64,000 bases of DNA from Pseudomonas psychrophila HA-4 (GCF_000282975.1 NZ_ALJC01000100.1:1-64000); one strand, 5' to 3'. Shown: positions 17,845 through 27,323, counted from the first letter of the stretch. Numbers and translations are program-made. Notes: generated by a model not told the origin, from the sequence alone.

Positions 17845-18176
17845 ATCTAAAAACCGTATCGAACAGTGCCCCACCGGCCGAGTCGCGCCATGAACAACGC
17901 AATTATTGTATTGGCCTCTGCCTAGCGCTGGTGCTGACCCTGATCGCGTTCGGCCTGGTCTGGCTGAAAATGGTGAGCGGCACTCAGGCTCTCGCTGTAC
18001 TGGGGGTGTTAGCGCTGGTGCAAGTGGTGGTGCACCTGCGTTTCTTCTTGCACATCGATTTGGGCAAGTCCCATCGCGATGATCTGATGCTCATCCTGTT
18101 TACCTCATTGATACTGCTACTGATCGTACTGGGGACTATCTGGATCTTGTGGGATCAACATGCGCGCATGATGTGA
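17841..18176 (+). CDS. cyoD: Cytochrome bo-type ubiquinol oxidase subunit IV
   Basis: Small membrane protein of 111 residues with three helices and the family motif VVVHLRFFLHID. It assists assembly of the oxidase. The ATG overlaps the cyoC stop. No cyoE (haem O synthase) follows; the operon ends in a strong terminator, so haem O must come from a gene elsewhere or the enzyme uses another haem. Confidence 0.93.
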   Translation: MNLKTVSNSAPPAESRHEQRNYCIGLCLALVLTLIAFGLVWLKMVSGTQALAVLGVLALVQVVVHLRFFLHIDLGKSHRDDLMLILFTSLILLLIVLGTIWILWDQHARMM

Positions 18177-18193
18177 GTGGGGAGTGGGGCAGC

Positions 18194-18230
18194 AAAAAAG
18201 GGTGAACGCATGGCGTTCACCCTTTTGTTT
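18194..18230 (+). terminator. Rho-independent terminator of the cyo operon
   Basis: AAAAGGGTGAACGC and GCGTTCACCCTTTT form a perfect stem of about 14 bases with a three-base loop; A and T runs on both sides allow it to work in both directions. It lies 18 bases after cyoD. Confidence 0.92.
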
Positions 18231-18296
18231 TGTTTCGATCTTTAGGCGCTGCAAAGAAGAGGCGAAGCGCAGGCGTTGCCTTTAAACGGCTGGGTA

Positions 18297-18395
18297 TTAC
18301 AACGATTGATCCCAGTTAGTCATTAAGAAGCTGAATACCGCAAATACCACTAAACACACCACGATTACATGATGCTTCTTGATTTTACTTCTCAT
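18297..18395 (-). CDS. Small single-span membrane protein (32 residues)
   Basis: An open frame of 32 codons with start ATG preceded by an AGAGGA site seven bases upstream. It encodes a basic N-terminal head (MRSKIKKHH), one hydrophobic helix of about 17 residues (VIVVCLVVFAVFSFLM) and a short polar tail (TNWDQSL). The positive-inside arrangement and clean ribosome site make it a credible small membrane protein, of the type that often associates with respiratory complexes or transporters. It faces the bidirectional cyo terminator. No homologue is recognised for certain. Confidence 0.6.
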   Translation of the reverse strand: MRSKIKKHHVIVVCLVVFAVFSFLMTNWDQSL

Positions 18396-18495
18396 GTTTT
18401 TCCTCTTTATACGCCCTGAGGTCCTCGAGCCAGCCCATGCTGCTCGAAGCCCGATTTAAAGCCATGACGATAGCATGGTATTCGCGGCCCGGAAT

Positions 18496-19011
18496 TCAGA
18501 AGCGATTTAATGATGCGCGGGAGCGCAGGTCACGCCGCACAGCTTCAATGGTCCAGATCCAGAATGCCGTTCCCACAAACTCGGAAATCAACGCCTGCGG
18601 GCCTGCAATCCACAACCAGCCGGAAAGCCCCATTAGCGGCACGACGAGCCCATGGGCCAACACTGAAACGCCGATTCCAAACACAATGCCGTGCAGAAGG
18701 TTGGCTCTGGGAAAGCGTTCAACCGCGAGGCAATAAATGATTGCAATGGTGATGGAGAAAAGAATATGGACGCCGTTTCCCCCCCAGTTGATGCTGTAGC
18801 CCATCCAGTCATAAGTCAGGGCATCCACGTTAACGCCCAACTTCTCCAGAAGGACCACGGGCGGCGGCGTTGTACTGAGGGTTCGAGGTGGAATCAATGT
18901 CTCAAAGCCCGACTTCACAAGCGCAGAGATGATGCCGGCCACGACCCCGGCGAAAAGCGCTAACGTCATTCTTCTGTCGTTTACGGGGCGCTCGGCGAAT
19001 AGGTTCAACAT
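18496..19011 (-). CDS. yagU: YagU-family inner membrane protein
   Basis: Inner-membrane protein of 171 residues with four to five hydrophobic segments. It matches YagU (DUF1440): the N terminus FAERPVNDRRMTLALFAGVVAGI, NPPPV-like [23 protein letters not shown] and the end WIWTIEAVRRDLRSR. In E. coli yagU is next to the periplasmic aldehyde oxidoreductase genes (paoABC) and has been linked to acid resistance. Here it is again beside a molybdenum aldehyde oxidoreductase, so the association is conserved. The start is the ATG with AGGGAG upstream rather than the longer in-frame form. Confidence 0.82.
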   Translation of the reverse strand: MLNLFAERPVNDRRMTLALFAGVVAGIISALVKSGFETLIPPRTLSTTPPPVVLLEKLGVNVDALTYDWMGYSINWGGNGVHILFSITIAIIYCLAVERFPRANLLHGIVFGIGVSVLAHGLVVPLMGLSGWLWIAGPQALISEFVGTAFWIWTIEAVRRDLRSRASLNRF

Positions 19012-19089
19012 GTCACACTCCCTGTGCTCATTAGTTAACGTCATGCGCCCGCCATTATTGACAGGCGCCAGTTTGAGTGATGTTTGACT

Positions 19090-20400
19090 TTAGTCTGTTT
19101 TGGTTTTTTTGACCGGCGCGATTGCCTCGACTTGCTCTGCTGTAATTATCTTGCCTTGGCCTCCCCATTGAGCACGCATCCACGAGGCTAACCCCGCAAC
19201 TTCTTCAGCACTCATTCGATCCGCGAATCCCGGCATGGCGTACATACGTTGGTTACCGGTGAACGTTTGCGTGGGAACACCCTGCAAGATAACGGTCAGC
19301 AGATTAACCGGGCTGGCCATGATCACAGCAATATTGCCATTCATTGGCGGCGCAACATTTGGAATGCCTTCCCCCTCGGTACCGTGACAACCGGCACACG
19401 CGGACATGTAACTGAGTCGGCCACGCTGCAACGCTGTATCACTGGCAGAAGGCAGTGGCTCAGGTCCTTTTGCGGGCGTAAGCAACTGACCATCCTTGCC
19501 TGTCATCAGGTATGAGGCGATAGCCTCCACATCAGTCGCTTGCATCGCACTGGTAGAGAAGTGCGTCACCGTATACATGCTGCCAAAGGCTGTGCCTTGG
19601 GCAGAGATGCCGGAGCGTAGATACTCGCTCAATGAGGCAGTGCTGAAGCCCCGCTTTGCCAGCGTGTTGGCAGTGATATCAGGGACCACTAGGCCATCGA
19701 CGACGTCGCCGCCCTCTAAAGAGCGTGCGAAAGAAACACCCATAGTCACGTTGCGCGGCGTATGGCAGGCACCACAATGCCCCAACCCTTCCACTAAATA
19801 GGCGCCGCGCAACCATTGTTCCGATGCTCCTTCCCGTGCAGGTGGTTGACGGTCTGGAAAGTTGATCAGTGCCCAAAAATTCATGAATGGCCGCACTGGC
19901 AGCCTGAATACTCCGGTATTAGCAACATTGGGCTCAGCAACCGACGGCAGGCTCATGATGTAGGCATACAAAGCATCAATGTCTTCGGGGCGCGTGATAT
20001 GGGTGAAAACGAACGGCATGCCCGGATACAGATTTCTGTTGCCTGGCGCGATGCCGTCACGCAGCACACGATGAAAATCTTCACGGGTGTACTTGCCGAT
20101 ACCGTAGGTCTTGTCCGGGGTTATGTTGGACGAATAGAGGGTTCCAAAGGGTGTATCAATAGGTACACCGCCAGCACCTCCCGGCCCCTGAGGCAGCGAA
20201 TGGCAGCCCATGCAATTGCCTGCCAAGGCCAACTCACGGCCACGCGGGAGCAACTCCCGGGTCTGCGCATCCGTTAGCGGCTCCTGCACACCAGGTGCAA
20301 CAGTGGAGGGGCGAAACAGACCCAGTAATACGGCTAGAGCCAGCACAACCGCTACAACAAGGAAACCCACCAAGCCATTGCGTAAACGAGTACGTTTCAT
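19090..20400 (-). CDS. Tri-haem cytochrome c subunit of periplasmic aldehyde oxidoreductase
   Basis: Protein of 436 residues with one N-terminal membrane anchor (about 10-28) and three haem-binding motifs, CMGCH, CGACH and CAGCH, each in a cytochrome c domain. The architecture is that of the alcohol/aldehyde dehydrogenase cytochrome subunit (AldG/AdhB type). It would take electrons from the 2Fe-2S subunit and reduce ubiquinone or a soluble cytochrome at the periplasmic face. It lies ten bases after the 2Fe-2S gene, last in that transcript. The bo-type oxidase encoded next door could finish the chain. Confidence 0.9.
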   Translation of the reverse strand: MKRTRLRNGLVGFLVVAVVLALAVLLGLFRPSTVAPGVQEPLTDAQTRELLPRGRELALAGNCMGCHSLPQGPGGAGGVPIDTPFGTLYSSNITPDKTYGIGKYTREDFHRVLRDGIAPGNRNLYPGMPFVFTHITRPEDIDALYAYIMSLPSVAEPNVANTGVFRLPVRPFMNFWALINFPDRQPPAREGASEQWLRGAYLVEGLGHCGACHTPRNVTMGVSFARSLEGGDVVDGLVVPDITANTLAKRGFSTASLSEYLRSGISAQGTAFGSMYTVTHFSTSAMQATDVEAIASYLMTGKDGQLLTPAKGPEPLPSASDTALQRGRLSYMSACAGCHGTEGEGIPNVAPPMNGNIAVIMASPVNLLTVILQGVPTQTFTGNQRMYAMPGFADRMSAEEVAGLASWMRAQWGGQGKIITAEQVEAIAPVKKTKTD

Positions 20401-20410
20401 CGCCTGCTCC

Positions 20411-20956
20411 TTAGTCGATCACACAGCCAGGCGTCTTTAGCGCGACGTCCTGAACAGCCTGGTAGTAACGGACATACCCGGTACAGCGACAGATATGGTC
20501 ATTGAGCGCTGTTTCGATTCGACTTTGTAAGTCGGCACGTTTTACAGGTTGGCGCTTTAACGATTCGACAAACACGGTTGCTGCCGTCACGAACCCCGGG
20601 GTGCAATAACCGCACTGAAATGAAAAGTGTTCGATAAATGCCTGCTGTATCGGGGTCAGGGCGCTCACCTCGCCCTGCGCATCCCGCTTGGCCTGGCCCT
20701 CAATGGTAATCAGCGTTTTGCCATTAAAAAAATGAGCGTCAAAGATGCACGTACGCGTTTCTATGGGGACGCCGTCTGGTTGTATTTCCATGACGGTGCA
20801 CGCATGGCAAATACCTTGCCCGCACCCAAAACGTGTGCCTGTGAGATCAAGATAATCATGCAAAAAATCGATCATGGGCATGCCCACAGGCGTGTCTACC
20901 GGACCTACTTTCTGACCGTTTATGGTCAGAGTCAGTGAGCGTTTCTCAATACTCAT
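20411..20956 (-). CDS. 2Fe-2S subunit of molybdenum aldehyde oxidoreductase
   Basis: Protein of 181 residues with two iron-sulfur domains. The plant-ferredoxin type domain carries CGQGICHAC and a later Cys (ETRTC). The four-helix domain carries CGYCTPGF and CRCTG. This is the small subunit of the xanthine oxidase family (IorA/AldF type). It passes electrons from the Mo centre to the cytochrome c. The ATG overlaps the stop of the Mo-subunit gene by four bases. No own export signal is visible, so it probably travels with the Tat-exported large subunit. Confidence 0.92.
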   Translation of the reverse strand: MSIEKRSLTLTINGQKVGPVDTPVGMPMIDFLHDYLDLTGTRFGCGQGICHACTVMEIQPDGVPIETRTCIFDAHFFNGKTLITIEGQAKRDAQGEVSALTPIQQAFIEHFSFQCGYCTPGFVTAATVFVESLKRQPVKRADLQSRIETALNDHICRCTGYVRYYQAVQDVALKTPGCVID

Positions 20957-23886
20957 CGCATCAACGCCTTTTTAATTTTGTTGGCTGTCACTGGAAGCTG
21001 ATAGAAGCGCGTACCAATGGCATGAGTAATGGCATTCCCTGTCGCCGCTACAACCGGGATCATCACCACCTCGGCCAACCCTTTGGGTGGGGATGTTTCA
21101 GTAAGAGGATCAAGATAGGTTGCCGTTTGCGTCCACACGGCGACATCTTTGGCTCGTGGCAACGTGTAGCGGTTGAAGTTCCAGGTGCCGTTCCCCGGGC
21201 CATCACCGTACAAAGGGAGCTCCTCCATCAGCGCGTGGCCAATGCCCATGGCGATACCGCCCTGCTGCTGGCCTGACACCAGAGCAGGCACAATGACATT
21301 GCCGGGATCGAGCAAGCTGTGATGTTTCATAATCTCAACGTGCCCGGTGAAGGTGTTGACATTCAGTTCAACCAGACAGGCTGCGGGGGTATAGGTGGTG
21401 ACCCCCGCGTTGTTGCGCTGTGCAGACGGAAACTGAACGTTACTACGCTTGATAAAGTCATAGCCGCCGGTGGACATTCTTGCTTTCAGCGACTCAGGAG
21501 CGGCCTCTCCATAGCGCACTGCAATCGCATCTGCGGGTAAATTCTTAACCCCAAGTCCAGGAATATCGAAATCCGCACGGGCCCATTGCCAACGGCTGAA
21601 GCAGTGCAGGGCGACACCTGTGACAAGCCCCATGTCATGCGCTTTACGGGCGATTGTTTCGAATGCTATTGGCGCCATACCACCGCCGCCTATGCCGCCA
21701 GGCACCGCCCTCAGGTCTTTGGCGGTCATATAGCCACTCGCCAGTTGACCACCTGCGGGGCCACTGCTCCAAATGGCCTGAGCGGCAGGCCAAACAGTAT
21801 TTTCAAGCAGAAATTGAGCCGCCTGGCGTGTGCCAAATCCGATGAAGTAGACACTGTTTGAAGCACTCATCGCTGGCAAAATAGCGGGCACCCAGAAAGG
21901 GTCGCGTTCAAGTTCGTCCTGTTGTTCCTGTGTAATGGAGAACGGTTCGAAATTACTCTTGAGCGGTAACTGAGCAAAGTGGGTTTCGCCAAAAATTGCG
22001 ATATCAGGTGCCTTGCCCAATAAGCGCTGCACCATGACTTGCTGCGCCGTCGTAGCACCGGTGCCAATTTCTTGTACACAGTGGCGCATTGTGATCTTGC
22101 CTGCGGCATCGAACTCTAATAACAGTGCCGTGGTATCTGCGCCTGTTCCATAGTCTTTCTGAACTTGAGCAAAGCCCACGCCATAGCGACGCCCGGGATT
22201 GGCTGCCTCGTATTTAACTTTTTCCTGCTCGCGGTTTAGCCACAGTGGATGACGCGAGGCGAGGTCAAGCATTTCCACGTTACGTGGGTCACCCAATTGG
22301 ACCGCGCCCTGAGTGTTTGGATCGCCCGCACGTAATGCATTCCTTTTACGCAATTCAATGGCGTCCATTCCCAACTGCGCAGCCACTTCGTCAATCAGTA
22401 ACTCGGTGATAGACATGGCCTGGAGAGTGCCGTAGCCGCGCATCGAGCCCGCTTCGACAGCGGGGGTTGCTATCGCAGCAGTGGCCAGATCGGACGTGGG
22501 GAAGTAATAGATGGACTGAGCTGCGGTGGCAGCAACTTGCGCCACAGAGAAAGAGAAATTGGCGCGACCACCACCATTACAGTTATAGAACGCTTTGAGC
22601 ACCTCGAACTTCCCTGTTTTGCGATCAGCCACCAGCGTTAGATCCATCTCAATACTGTGGCGCTTCATACCCAACTGGAACTGTTCGTAGCGGTCATTTG
22701 CCAGGCGCACGGGTAGGCCATCGCCATAGAAACAAGCTGCGATCGTGTAGAAGGGGAATATGGAGTGATCTTTGGAGCCATATCCAACGGTCGTGCCAGA
22801 CACCAGCTCAATCTTCTCAACGGGAAAGTGCTTGTTATCTTTGACCATGAACGCGGCTACCCGCGCCACTTCATAGGGCGACTGCGCCGCAATCAGTACA
22901 TGCAAGGTACGTGTCGATGCATCGTACCAAGCATTACCGTTGTCAGGCTCCATGGCACTGGGGTCAATGGACTGCGAAAAACCTTGGCGTTGCAGGACAA
23001 GTTTTGCAGGATTGTTACGTGCTGCTTCAATATCGGCCTCAATAATCCCCGCAGCGGCCATACCTCGGCGCATCGGTGCATCGGTCTCCTGAGCGACTTT
23101 TAATGGATCGCGAACACCTCCACCGCCGCGATGAGGCAACAACACTGAACGTGGAACAAAGATTCCGTCCGGATCTGCCTTAGGCCAGGTCGGCGTATCA
23201 CCGTCAAAATTCCCCCAAATAACAGCATCCTGGATAGGTGAAAAAGCCGGAGGGTCAGATGGCGTCTCACCACCGATTCTCACATAACGCGCTGCACCAT
23301 AATTGGGAGGCTGGATCAATCCCGTCTGCTTGCCATATTTGACGGCAGTGGTTTCAAATCGCAAACGCCGCTTGGCCGCTTCAAAGCGGTCAAAGTCATG
23401 GAAGATCAACAAGGCCACGGGGTGCCCGTAAAGGGGGGCCGTGTCACCCGCCGGCAGCAGAAAGTTTTGACCGTAAAACCCAATGCCTAAATCGGCCAGT
23501 TCCGGGACACGGACCCCGTCCTTTTCTAAATCGGCATGCTTTAAAACCCGATCTGGCTGCAAGTCCGGCCCAAGCATTGACAGGTCAATATCGTCAAATG
23601 CATGTTCGACGTCGGTTGCTTTGAGGAAAAAACCATGCGCTTGTTTTTCAGGCCAGCCCGGCAAGTTTTTGGAGCGGAAGTCCCGGGCGAACACCTTTTC
23701 TCCGGTGACTTTTCGTATCGCATCCCATCGATATTTCACACTGCCATCTGGCGCCATCCATTCAGATGTTTGCGCTCCTGAATGAACTTCACGCGCCTGA
23801 AGCGCAGGCAAGCGGCCGAACATAACCGTGATGCCCGCAAACGTACCCAGCTTGATAAAGTCGCGTCGATTGATACCTGAGGCCAT
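20953..23886 (-). CDS. Molybdopterin-binding subunit of periplasmic aldehyde oxidoreductase
   Basis: Large subunit of 977 residues of the xanthine oxidase family (IorB/AldH group), which oxidises aldehydes or N-heterocycles with water as oxygen donor. A Tat signal (NRRDFIKLGTFAGITVMF) shows export in folded form. Family landmarks include GGGGVRDPL, MRGYGTLQAMS (MRGxG), QEIGTGATTAQQVM and a C-terminal GLAEVVMIP holding the likely catalytic Glu939. It is longer than the roughly 750-residue IorB proteins. The likeliest role is broad-range periplasmic aldehyde oxidation, like the paoEFG-type enzymes of P. putida; isoquinoline or nicotinate hydroxylation is an alternative. Confidence 0.88.
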   Translation of the reverse strand: MASGINRRDFIKLGTFAGITVMFGRLPALQAREVHSGAQTSEWMAPDGSVKYRWDAIRKVTGEKVFARDFRSKNLPGWPEKQAHGFFLKATDVEHAFDDIDLSMLGPDLQPDRVLKHADLEKDGVRVPELADLGIGFYGQNFLLPAGDTAPLYGHPVALLIFHDFDRFEAAKRRLRFETTAVKYGKQTGLIQPPNYGAARYVRIGGETPSDPPAFSPIQDAVIWGNFDGDTPTWPKADPDGIFVPRSVLLPHRGGGGVRDPLKVAQETDAPMRRGMAAAGIIEADIEAARNNPAKLVLQRQGFSQSIDPSAMEPDNGNAWYDASTRTLHVLIAAQSPYEVARVAAFMVKDNKHFPVEKIELVSGTTVGYGSKDHSIFPFYTIAACFYGDGLPVRLANDRYEQFQLGMKRHSIEMDLTLVADRKTGKFEVLKAFYNCNGGGRANFSFSVAQVAATAAQSIYYFPTSDLATAAIATPAVEAGSMRGYGTLQAMSITELLIDEVAAQLGMDAIELRKRNALRAGDPNTQGAVQLGDPRNVEMLDLASRHPLWLNREQEKVKYEAANPGRRYGVGFAQVQKDYGTGADTTALLLEFDAAGKITMRHCVQEIGTGATTAQQVMVQRLLGKAPDIAIFGETHFAQLPLKSNFEPFSITQEQQDELERDPFWVPAILPAMSASNSVYFIGFGTRQAAQFLLENTVWPAAQAIWSSGPAGGQLASGYMTAKDLRAVPGGIGGGGMAPIAFETIARKAHDMGLVTGVALHCFSRWQWARADFDIPGLGVKNLPADAIAVRYGEAAPESLKARMSTGGYDFIKRSNVQFPSAQRNNAGVTTYTPAACLVELNVNTFTGHVEIMKHHSLLDPGNVIVPALVSGQQQGGIAMGIGHALMEELPLYGDGPGNGTWNFNRYTLPRAKDVAVWTQTATYLDPLTETSPPKGLAEVVMIPVVAATGNAITHAIGTRFYQLPVTANKIKKALMR

Positions 23887-24056
23887 GTTTGCTTCCTTTA
23901 AACACAGTCATACCGCTTTAAGTTGCCATTGAGCAGAGAGGCAAGCGCAAAATAAAAAGCTTAGATACAAAGCGTTAGATAGCCACATTTAAGTAAAAGA
24001 AATTCTCTTGGACGTTAGTTGGCTAACTGTCAGGGTGTTCATGTGGCCCCACTCAA

Positions 24057-25061
24057 TCAGGTGCGCTCAAGTTGCTCTTTTTTTTGTTTGCCCACGCTAA
24101 TCTGCATCGCAGGTTCAAGGATGACGCCGTTTTTAATGGCAATAATCTCCGCCATGATGCTCACCGCGATTTCAGCAGGCGTTTTACTGTCGATGAATAA
24201 ACCTATGGGGCCGTGCAACCGTTGCATCGTTTCCTTTTTAATCTCAAAGTGCTCCATCAATCGTGCACGCCGAGCCTCATTGTTCTGACGCGAACCAATG
24301 GCACCGATATAAAAAGCGGGGCTCTGGAGCGCCTCCAGTACCGCTAAATCATCAAGTTTAGGATCGTGACTGAGTGTCACCACGCATGAACTTGGGTCTG
24401 GCCTGAAAGCGGTGACTGCATCATCTGGCATACACCGCAACAGGGGAACTTCGCTCTCGTTCCAGCTATAAGTATGTTCAGGACGAGGGTCGCAGACCGT
24501 GACCGTAAATCCCGTGCTCTGCGCAATTGCCGCAAGATACTTGGCGAGCACCCCGGCACCGATCAGCAACATGCGCCATCGAGGTCCTATGTACATAGTT
24601 AGTTGATGATTATCTAAAAACAAAGGTGCGTATTTGTTGACGACGGTCAACTGCACATCGCCTGTTCTGCAATCCACAGTACGGCGTACCAAGGCGCCGC
24701 CATCCAGATAATCCAAGAGCTGTTTAAGCTGCTCCGCACAAGGATTACGCTCCAACATCAACTCAATGGTGCCCCCGCACGGTAAGCCGAAACGGTGTGC
24801 TTCCTCTGCGGTCACGCCGTAGCGAACCACAGTGGTTGATGGCGTGGTCTCTATCTCTCTAAAACGATCAAACAGGTCATCTTCAATACACCCGCCCGAG
24901 ACTGATCCCACCATTTCTGCCCCGACCCGCAGAGCCAGCATCGCTCCGACAGGTCGAGGCGATGATCCCCAAGTCTTTACAACCGTGATGAGCAACGCGG
25001 CTTGTCCTGCTTTCCGCCATGCGTGCAGGGCACGCAAAACCGTTATATCGACAGCATCCAT
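24057..25061 (-). CDS. XdhC-family molybdenum cofactor chaperone
   Basis: Protein of 334 residues that sulfurates and inserts the molybdenum cofactor into xanthine-oxidase-family enzymes. The N-terminal XdhC/CoxI domain has VKTWGSSPRPVGAML and GSVSGGCIEDDLF; the C-terminal Rossmann domain has LLIGAGVLAKYLA and VTLSHDPKLDDLAVLEAL with YIGAIGSRQN. The ATG giving MDAVDITVL has GGAG seven bases upstream; a longer start would enter the mocA end region. It lies 170 bases upstream of the Mo subunit on the same strand, so it is the dedicated maturation factor (PaoD-like). Confidence 0.9.
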   Translation of the reverse strand: MDAVDITVLRALHAWRKAGQAALLITVVKTWGSSPRPVGAMLALRVGAEMVGSVSGGCIEDDLFDRFREIETTPSTTVVRYGVTAEEAHRFGLPCGGTIELMLERNPCAEQLKQLLDYLDGGALVRRTVDCRTGDVQLTVVNKYAPLFLDNHQLTMYIGPRWRMLLIGAGVLAKYLAAIAQSTGFTVTVCDPRPEHTYSWNESEVPLLRCMPDDAVTAFRPDPSSCVVTLSHDPKLDDLAVLEALQSPAFYIGAIGSRQNNEARRARLMEHFEIKKETMQRLHGPIGLFIDSKTPAEIAVSIMAEIIAIKNGVILEPAMQISVGKQKKEQLERT

Positions 25062-25102
25062 GGCTTCTCCGATAACAACGTTGTGACACCTGTGAGGTGT
25101 GA

Positions 25103-25666
25103 TCAATGGGTGCAAAGCCAAAGCTCGGCTTGTTGCAAATCTTCTACGGTGTCGATGTCATACACGATGCCTGGGTCATTAACCAAAAGGGTTTTGACTT
25201 GCCCTTGATTGTCCAAGGCTTGCAGTACTGAACGAGCCCCTTGATCACCCCGCAAGGCCAGCAACGCCTCAGCACAACTCGCTACGAAAGCGACAGGGTG
25301 GCCTTGGCGCTGTTCCCAATAGGGGACGACGGCCTGATAGGGTTCGTCTGCGATTAAAGCCTGCGCAACGGCGCGTAATGTCGTAGAGCGCACCAGTGGC
25401 ATATCAGCAGGCAAGATCAACCAACCGGCCGCACCCTGCGTAGAACGCACACCGCAGGCAATGGAGTCACCCATGCCTTCAGTCTCTGCACCCGCAGGAT
25501 TGACGACATGGCACTGCAAGCCAGCCTTTGCCACGGCTTCCAGCACATGGCTCATTACCGGTTTTCCAGCCAGCAGTGCTTGCAGTTTATGGGTATGCCC
25601 ACCGCTGGAAGCAAAGCGCGTACCTTTACCGGCGGCCAGCACTAGCACCGTTACGTTCATGTTCAT
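25103..25666 (-). CDS. mocA: Molybdenum cofactor cytidylyltransferase (MocA-like)
   Basis: NTP-transferase of 187 residues with the nucleotide-binding LAAGKGTRF motif, the DMPL metal-binding motif and PYWEQRQGHPVAF, the signature of MocA/MobA-like proteins. It would convert Mo-MPT to the cytosine dinucleotide form (MCD) used by enzymes of the xanthine oxidase family in bacteria. It is the first gene of the oxidoreductase cluster, 41 bases upstream of xdhC. Confidence 0.86.
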   Translation of the reverse strand: MNMNVTVLVLAAGKGTRFASSGGHTHKLQALLAGKPVMSHVLEAVAKAGLQCHVVNPAGAETEGMGDSIACGVRSTQGAAGWLILPADMPLVRSTTLRAVAQALIADEPYQAVVPYWEQRQGHPVAFVASCAEALLALRGDQGARSVLQALDNQGQVKTLLVNDPGIVYDIDTVEDLQQAELWLCTH

Positions 25667-26138
25667 GGTCCAAAACCACTGCTCTCGCAGATGCTTGAAA
25701 ACATTGTTTAAGCCACTCCCTGCAACGGTTTCGATGGGTTAGGCGGCTCTAGACATCTTTCAGGGCTGCTCGTCGACGCGACACAGTGCTTCACGATAGC
25801 TCGCTGTCGACGATCCGTGGATTTAATTAGGCGAGGAGGGCGCTATGCCATCCGGCTGTCTCGGGCATTTCCTTCTAATCACTATCAGGATGTTGTGTGG
25901 GTGAGCTCAACCCCCCCCCTGCTAGGCATACACATCGCCCACTTGCCTCTAATTAAATAAGTGCCTAATTCCGACACCCTGTGCTGGCAGACGACAGACG
26001 CTTCGAATGGGTTTTCTTACTCTCCCCCTCAGGCCGACGCTTAATGCTTCTCGTCGGCCTAAACCAGCCTTGCCACTGCACATCCCGCAATAGGCTCTAC
26101 CGAGCACATTAGGGGTGGGTTCAAAGAGAATAAGAATA
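25667..26138. other. Regulatory gap between mocA and the serine hydrolase
   Basis: About 470 bases between divergent genes. It contains an inverted pair GTCGACGCGACA / TCGCTGTCGAC near 25770-25812 and a 19-codon frame (25845-25904) with a strong GAGGAGG site, possibly a leader peptide. A C run of nine lies at about 25910. It presumably holds the promoters of both flanking operons. Confidence 0.45.
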
Positions 26139-27323
26139 ATGAATCCAGGTATCACTTCATCAATCGATCTTCTGCTCGAAGCCATCACGGCTGGACAACA
26201 ACGCGTGCCAGGCGTAGTTGCAGCCATAACAGACCGAGATGGTTTGCTCTACGAGGGTGCTTCAGGGCAACGAACGCTCAGTCAAGCTGATGCAATGACG
26301 ACCGACAGTGTTTTCGCTTTGTTTTCCACGACTAAAGCGATAACTGCCACGGCAGTGCTTCAATTGGTCGAGGACGGCCTTCTGGATCTTGATGCGCCCG
26401 CCAAAGACTATGTGCCGATGATCGGCGAACTTGAAGTGCTCGAAGGGTTTGATCCCGACGGCACTCCGCGGCTTCGCGCTCCCAAAAAACACATCACGAC
26501 CCGGATGCTTCTGCTTCACACGGCAGGCCTGGGGTACGAGTTTTTTAACGAGAACTACAACAGGCTAGTTGTGGAAGGGCACCAGCCCAGCATCATCAGC
26601 GGCTCGTTGGCAGCACTGAAAACGCCCTTGCTGTTTGAGCCTGGTGAACAGTGGGAATACGGATCCAACATCGATTGGGCCGGCCTGGTGGTCGAGGCCA
26701 TTACCGGTAAACGTCTGGGCGAAGTGATGCAGCAGCGTATTTTCGAGCCTTTGGGCATGACTGATACCGCCTTTAGCATGAACGCCTCGATGCTCCAGCG
26801 ACGAGCTGGAATGCATCAGCGTGAAGAGGATGGATCGCTTACCCCAATTGAGGGCTCCCTCCTTCCAGAAGATCCTGAAGTGCACATGGGAGGCCATGGT
26901 CTGTTCTCGACAGTGAAGGATTATTGCCTGTTTATCCGGGCCTGGCTAAACGATGGGCAGGGTGATTACGGACGAATTCTGAAACCTGAGACCATTCGTT
27001 TCGCTGAAAAAAACGGGCTCGACAATCTGAAAATAAAAGCCCTTCCCGGTGTTATTCCGAGTATTTCCCATACTGCGGAGTTCTTCCCAAACATGCCAAA
27101 GTCATGGGCGTTGAGTTTCATGATCAATGAACAGGACGCCCCCACCGGTCGTCCTGCTGGCTCTTTGGCGTGGGCTGGGTTAGCCAACCTGTTTTATTGG
27201 ATTGACCGCAAAAATGGCATCGGTGGTTTTTGGGCCACTCAGATATTGCCATTCGTAGACCCTATTTCGACCAAGGGTTATCTGGATTTCGAGACGGCGG
27301 CCTACCGCAATCTGACCCCCTAA
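26139..27323 (+). CDS. Serine hydrolase, class C beta-lactamase/esterase family
   Basis: Protein of 394 residues with the SxxK motif STTK (about Ser63) and the Tyr motif YGSN (about 173). It belongs to the EstB-like esterases of the beta-lactamase family rather than to true AmpC enzymes: there is no signal peptide and the KTG box is replaced by a HxG-type region (GGHGLFSTV). It probably cleaves a short-chain ester or similar substrate in the cytosol. It is followed after 104 bases by an outer-membrane channel gene, and an AraC regulator faces it further on, suggesting a small catabolic unit. The start giving MNPGITSS has a weak AGAG site. Confidence 0.83.
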   Translation: MNPGITSSIDLLLEAITAGQQRVPGVVAAITDRDGLLYEGASGQRTLSQADAMTTDSVFALFSTTKAITATAVLQLVEDGLLDLDAPAKDYVPMIGELEVLEGFDPDGTPRLRAPKKHITTRMLLLHTAGLGYEFFNENYNRLVVEGHQPSIISGSLAALKTPLLFEPGEQWEYGSNIDWAGLVVEAITGKRLGEVMQQRIFEPLGMTDTAFSMNASMLQRRAGMHQREEDGSLTPIEGSLLPEDPEVHMGGHGLFSTVKDYCLFIRAWLNDGQGDYGRILKPETIRFAEKNGLDNLKIKALPGVIPSISHTAEFFPNMPKSWALSFMINEQDAPTGRPAGSLAWAGLANLFYWIDRKNGIGGFWATQILPFVDPISTKGYLDFETAAYRNLTP

